From the NCBI GenBank assembly GCA_947085405.1, contig CAMTWO010000024.1:1-64000 (forward strand): a stretch of 64,000 bases of DNA. The letters are read 5' to 3'. The notes below the pieces were generated by a model that worked only from the letters and a program-made list of their open reading frames with translations, was not told the DNA's origin and made no database searches. Both the position numbers and the translations under genes were made by a program. The DNA comes from JASEGV01 sp947085405. Lineage in GTDB: Bacteria; Bacteroidota; Ignavibacteria; UBA10030; BY39. Positions 61,346 to 64,000 of the stretch are shown here, one piece after another (the stretch's first letter is position 1; every line of letters begins with the position of its first letter).

Positions 61346-64000
61346 CTAAACGTGTGTTAAAAGTTTTTCCTCTACATCATTATAAATTTTGTCAACTTGA
61401 TTTTGGATTTCGATAGTGTAACTTAATGCCGTGATAATTTTGCAGTATGTTTGAACTTCATCTAACGATAACTTCCGGCTTTTTCTGTCTTTTAGCCACT
61501 TCTTGCAAACTTTATAACCGCCAATTTGATATTCCCACACTTCAGATTTTACACCACTAAAGTATTGAGAAGAATTGATGTTTACACGTTTGGTTTTTGG
61601 ATCGTAGGTTACTTTTTCGATTCCTGAATCGCCCGAACCTTCAAATTTTGAGACGGGTTTATTTAATAGCTTTGAGTATAGAAGATGAAGCCCGGCTAAT
61701 TTTTCACCTAAACTTGAAAGCTTTTGGAATAGTTTAAAGTCGGATGTAAAAGGAATCTTTGGGAAATCGATTTTTAAAAACTCCGCGTATTTTTTTCTGT
61801 AAACAGTTGAATACATTACACCATAAACATAATAAAACATCTGTTCCGGAGTCGGAGATTTTTTGTAAGCGATTTTTAATTGATCTAAAAGTGTTTTTGA
61901 GATATTAGGTGTTCGGGTTTCGTATTCTGTTTCGGGTTCAAAAAGAAGTAAAACATTTTTCAAAGTTTTTCGTTTTGGATTTTTTTTATGACCGTATGAA
62001 TATAACGGGAAAATATAACCGGTTTCTTTTGTTCTTATAGAAACACAGCAAATGTCGGCGATTGTATTTGTAACAAAAGCGTGCGAAAATTCTTCTACTG
62101 CTAATTGTCGCGTTACACACAGTCCGATGTTTGGTTTTAGGAAATGTTTCATTATTTCATATCTATCTCTATCGATAAGTTCTGACTTATAACAAATATT
62201 TCGGTTATCGAATGGACGATATGTGTATGGGCGGACGAATTCTTGTAATTTTATGTCTTTTAATATTTTGCGCACATTACCCAATTTAAAATCTGTAGTA
62301 TCGGTTAAACCAAGGGCTTTTTTTACAATCGCATCTTCCAAACTACTCGTGAAAGTTCTTAATCTTTGTTTTAGCTCGTCGCTCGAAAATCCAATTACAA
62401 AATGATCCCGATGAGTTTTTACACCGCTCGAGTTTTCTATAAATATATCCTTCACCGATATAAACTTGTTATAGCGCCTTGATTGTGCAAAATCTTTCTG
62501 AACAAAAAAGTAATATGGTTCTGCAGGAGTTAGCTTCTTCCATTTTGTTGTATCGGTGTTGTTCTTCTCTAAATAATTGTATTTCTTTTCTCTCAATCCG
62601 TAAACATCTTGATAAAAAACTTTTCCAAGTCCGTCCGATTTTTGATGTTTTACAAAAATTGAAATTGTTACACCTTGCATTATATCAAATATGTTTTCGT
62701 CTTTACTTCCATCCGGACTTGTTTCGCCGATGCGGCTGCTTCCGTGTAAATTCAGTATGTAAATTTCGTTAAAACTTTCCAACAATCTTTTGCGCATCCC
62801 ACGATGAATTAAGCCGGATAAATACGAGTTGTTCGTAATCATCCCAATTACGCCGAAGCCGGTTTTCTCAATTTTCCATTGTGCAAATCGTATAAACTTA
62901 ATATAGTCGTCCGAAAGCGGCTGAATGTTCCGCTCGCTTCTGACATCCTTCTTATAGAGTTCCATTTCTTTTTCGATAAAAGCGGATTTGTTCAGCGAAC
63001 TTACTGAATAAGGAGGGTTCCCGACTATAACCAATATCGGCTGTTCCTTTTTAACTTTTGCTGCAAGATGCGATTCTTCCGAAATTGCCGACATCCCCGG
63101 TAAATTTATCTGTGCTAACTCTTCCATCTCTAAAGTGTTTGTGAGATATAATTTAAATCTGTCGTTTTCCTGCAAATGATAACCGAGTTCGTCTAATAGA
63201 AATCCCATTTTGAGATGACCAACAGCATACGGTGCCATCATTAATTCGAGGGCATAAAAATTTTGGAGAATATGTTCCTGAATAAATTTATTTTTACCGC
63301 CAGCGCCGTATTTATTTTGAAATTCTGTTACAGCTTGTTTTGTTGCCTCAGCTAAAAAAGTGAGAGTTCCGGCTGCGGGGTCCAGCACAGTAATATTTTT
63401 AGATGCAAGCCCGTCCGGCTTATTAAATTTTTTCTGAAGAAGATTATGGACAGAATGGACAATGTATTTTACAACCGGTTCGGGAGTGTAATAAACTCCG
63501 CGCGTTTCCCGCACCGACGGATTGTATTCACTCAAAAATGTTTCGTAAAAATGAATAATCGGGTCGGAGCCTTTGCCGTTTGAAAAATATTCGTGCAGGA
63601 TTTTTCCGACATCGGCTACATTAAGTATGTTTGCAATTTCGTCTATCGTCCATTCCATTTGTTTCGGAACATTGCCTAAAGAAATAAATTGAAAAACCTC
63701 CCGCAAAATACCAATCGTGCGGGGAATATAATTGAATGCAAGCTCCCTGTTGAAATCGCCCTCGCATCTCGTTCGTGCGGCAAACAAACCGTAAGTAATG
63801 GTTTGTGAATACAAATCGGCAAATTCAGCTTTTGATAATCCGGCATTCAGTGTTTGCTTGAATGCTTCGTAGAATCCGTTCAGGTAACCTGTTTTTGGTT
63901 CTTCATCTAATTGATGTATGATTACTTCTTCGTGGAGGAAACGTGTCCGCTTGGCAAGGTCAACAGCTAATGATTTTGCAGTAAAACGCTGCGGCTGGCT
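61346..64000 (-). CDS. Type II/ISP-like restriction-modification enzyme, 5' end outside window
   Basis: The open frame continues upstream without a stop to the right edge (for example SLAVDLAKRTRFLHEEVIIH is still in frame), so the true start lies beyond 64000. About 885 residues are visible. It has the N6-adenine methylase motifs: VLDPAAGTLTFLAEATKQA (motif I) and GNPPYSVSS (motif IV), preceded by YTPEPVVKYIVHSV. The C-terminal 350 residues resemble a target-recognition domain. A fused nuclease is expected upstream but is not visible here. Candidate for phage defence. Confidence 0.85.
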   Translation of the reverse strand, partial: SQPQRFTAKSLAVDLAKRTRFLHEEVIIHQLDEEPKTGYLNGFYEAFKQTLNAGLSKAEFADLYSQTITYGLFAARTRCEGDFNRELAFNYIPRTIGILREVFQFISLGNVPKQMEWTIDEIANILNVADVGKILHEYFSNGKGSDPIIHFYETFLSEYNPSVRETRGVYYTPEPVVKYIVHSVHNLLQKKFNKPDGLASKNITVLDPAAGTLTFLAEATKQAVTEFQNKYGAGGKNKFIQEHILQNFYALELMMAPYAVGHLKMGFLLDELGYHLQENDRFKLYLTNTLEMEELAQINLPGMSAISEESHLAAKVKKEQPILVIVGNPPYSVSSLNKSAFIEKEMELYKKDVRSERNIQPLSDDYIKFIRFAQWKIEKTGFGVIGMITNNSYLSGLIHRGMRKRLLESFNEIYILNLHGSSRIGETSPDGSKDENIFDIMQGVTISIFVKHQKSDGLGKVFYQDVYGLREKKYNYLEKNNTDTTKWKKLTPAEPYYFFVQKDFAQSRRYNKFISVKDIFIENSSGVKTHRDHFVIGFSSDELKQRLRTFTSSLEDAIVKKALGLTDTTDFKLGNVRKILKDIKLQEFVRPYTYRPFDNRNICYKSELIDRDRYEIMKHFLKPNIGLCVTRQLAVEEFSHAFVTNTIADICCVSIRTKETGYIFPLYSYGHKKNPKRKTLKNVLLLFEPETEYETRTPNISKTLLDQLKIAYKKSPTPEQMFYYVYGVMYSTVYRKKYAEFLKIDFPKIPFTSDFKLFQKLSSLGEKLAGLHLLYSKLLNKPVSKFEGSGDSGIEKVTYDPKTKRVNINSSQYFSGVKSEVWEYQIGGYKVCKKWLKDRKSRKLSLDEVQTYCKIITALSYTIEIQNQVDKIYNDVEEKLLTHV

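Noticed and set aside
1..64000. CRISPR array
   Set aside because: No regularly spaced direct repeats were found; the repeats present are isolated palindromes or a single pair.

Overview
The window (about 40% GC) looks like a chromosomal piece of a member of the Ignavibacteria / Chlorobi-Bacteroidetes lineage. The main reason is a set of large exported proteins ending in the C-terminal sorting module typical of type IX secretion in that lineage (core NYPNPFNPTT, then KIYDLLGQE, then GVYFYRL, ending KMLLLR). LptD, an inner-membrane S2P protease and many signal peptides and lipoboxes fit a two-membrane cell. No rRNA, tRNA or CRISPR array was found.

Region 1 (1-4254): one very large type IX-exported BNR/Asp-box protein with a GC-rich palindromic element inserted in frame in its signal region. 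Region 2 (4293-20737, all + strand): the most interesting part, a compact T6SS-like contractile injection locus. Its order is tssH (AAA+ disassembly ATPase), tssB, two tube proteins (tssD), tssC, tssI (VgrG), tssE, tssF, tssG, PAAR tip with an extension, a LysM/peptidoglycan-binding protein, a predicted clan CD-type cysteine peptidase, a lipoprotein, a small HExxH protein and a membrane pseudokinase with six PEGA repeats. No TssJ, TssL, TssM or TssK and none of the Bacteroidetes TssN-R set is visible, so how the machine is anchored is open. I infer that the C-terminal genes carry cargo, cell-wall interaction and membrane-anchor or regulatory roles.

Region 3 (20755-34547): surface and exported proteins. 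It holds two paralogous TPR/TM proteins around a lipoprotein, a short beta-rich exported protein, four type IX or related proteins (one split by a frameshift), and several GC-rich palindromes. Region 4 (34634-41549): housekeeping genes: a sugar-type ABC ATPase, S2P protease, asd, bifunctional homocysteine methyltransferase/MTHFR, class II aldolase and ddl. Region 5 (41598-45354): a DUF433 antitoxin with a broken toxin, an ArsR-regulated heavy-metal P-type ATPase with a visible operator, and an exported protein.

Region 6 (45443-59536, minus strand): a VOC protein, an unrecognised zinc-ribbon/SHOCT gene pair with a CDGSH protein, hutU, a MazF/PemK-type toxin-antitoxin pair, an adenosine-specific kinase family protein, a Mut7-C protein, a DUF433/DUF5615 toxin-antitoxin pair flanked by 82-87 bp direct repeats derived from the lptD 3' end, then lptD, a ROK kinase, rarA, an S23-type four-helix-bundle protein, an FtsB/DivIC-like protein and a FkbM methyltransferase. 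Region 7 (59607-64000): a YgiQ-type radical SAM protein (+) and a large restriction-modification enzyme (-) running off the right edge.
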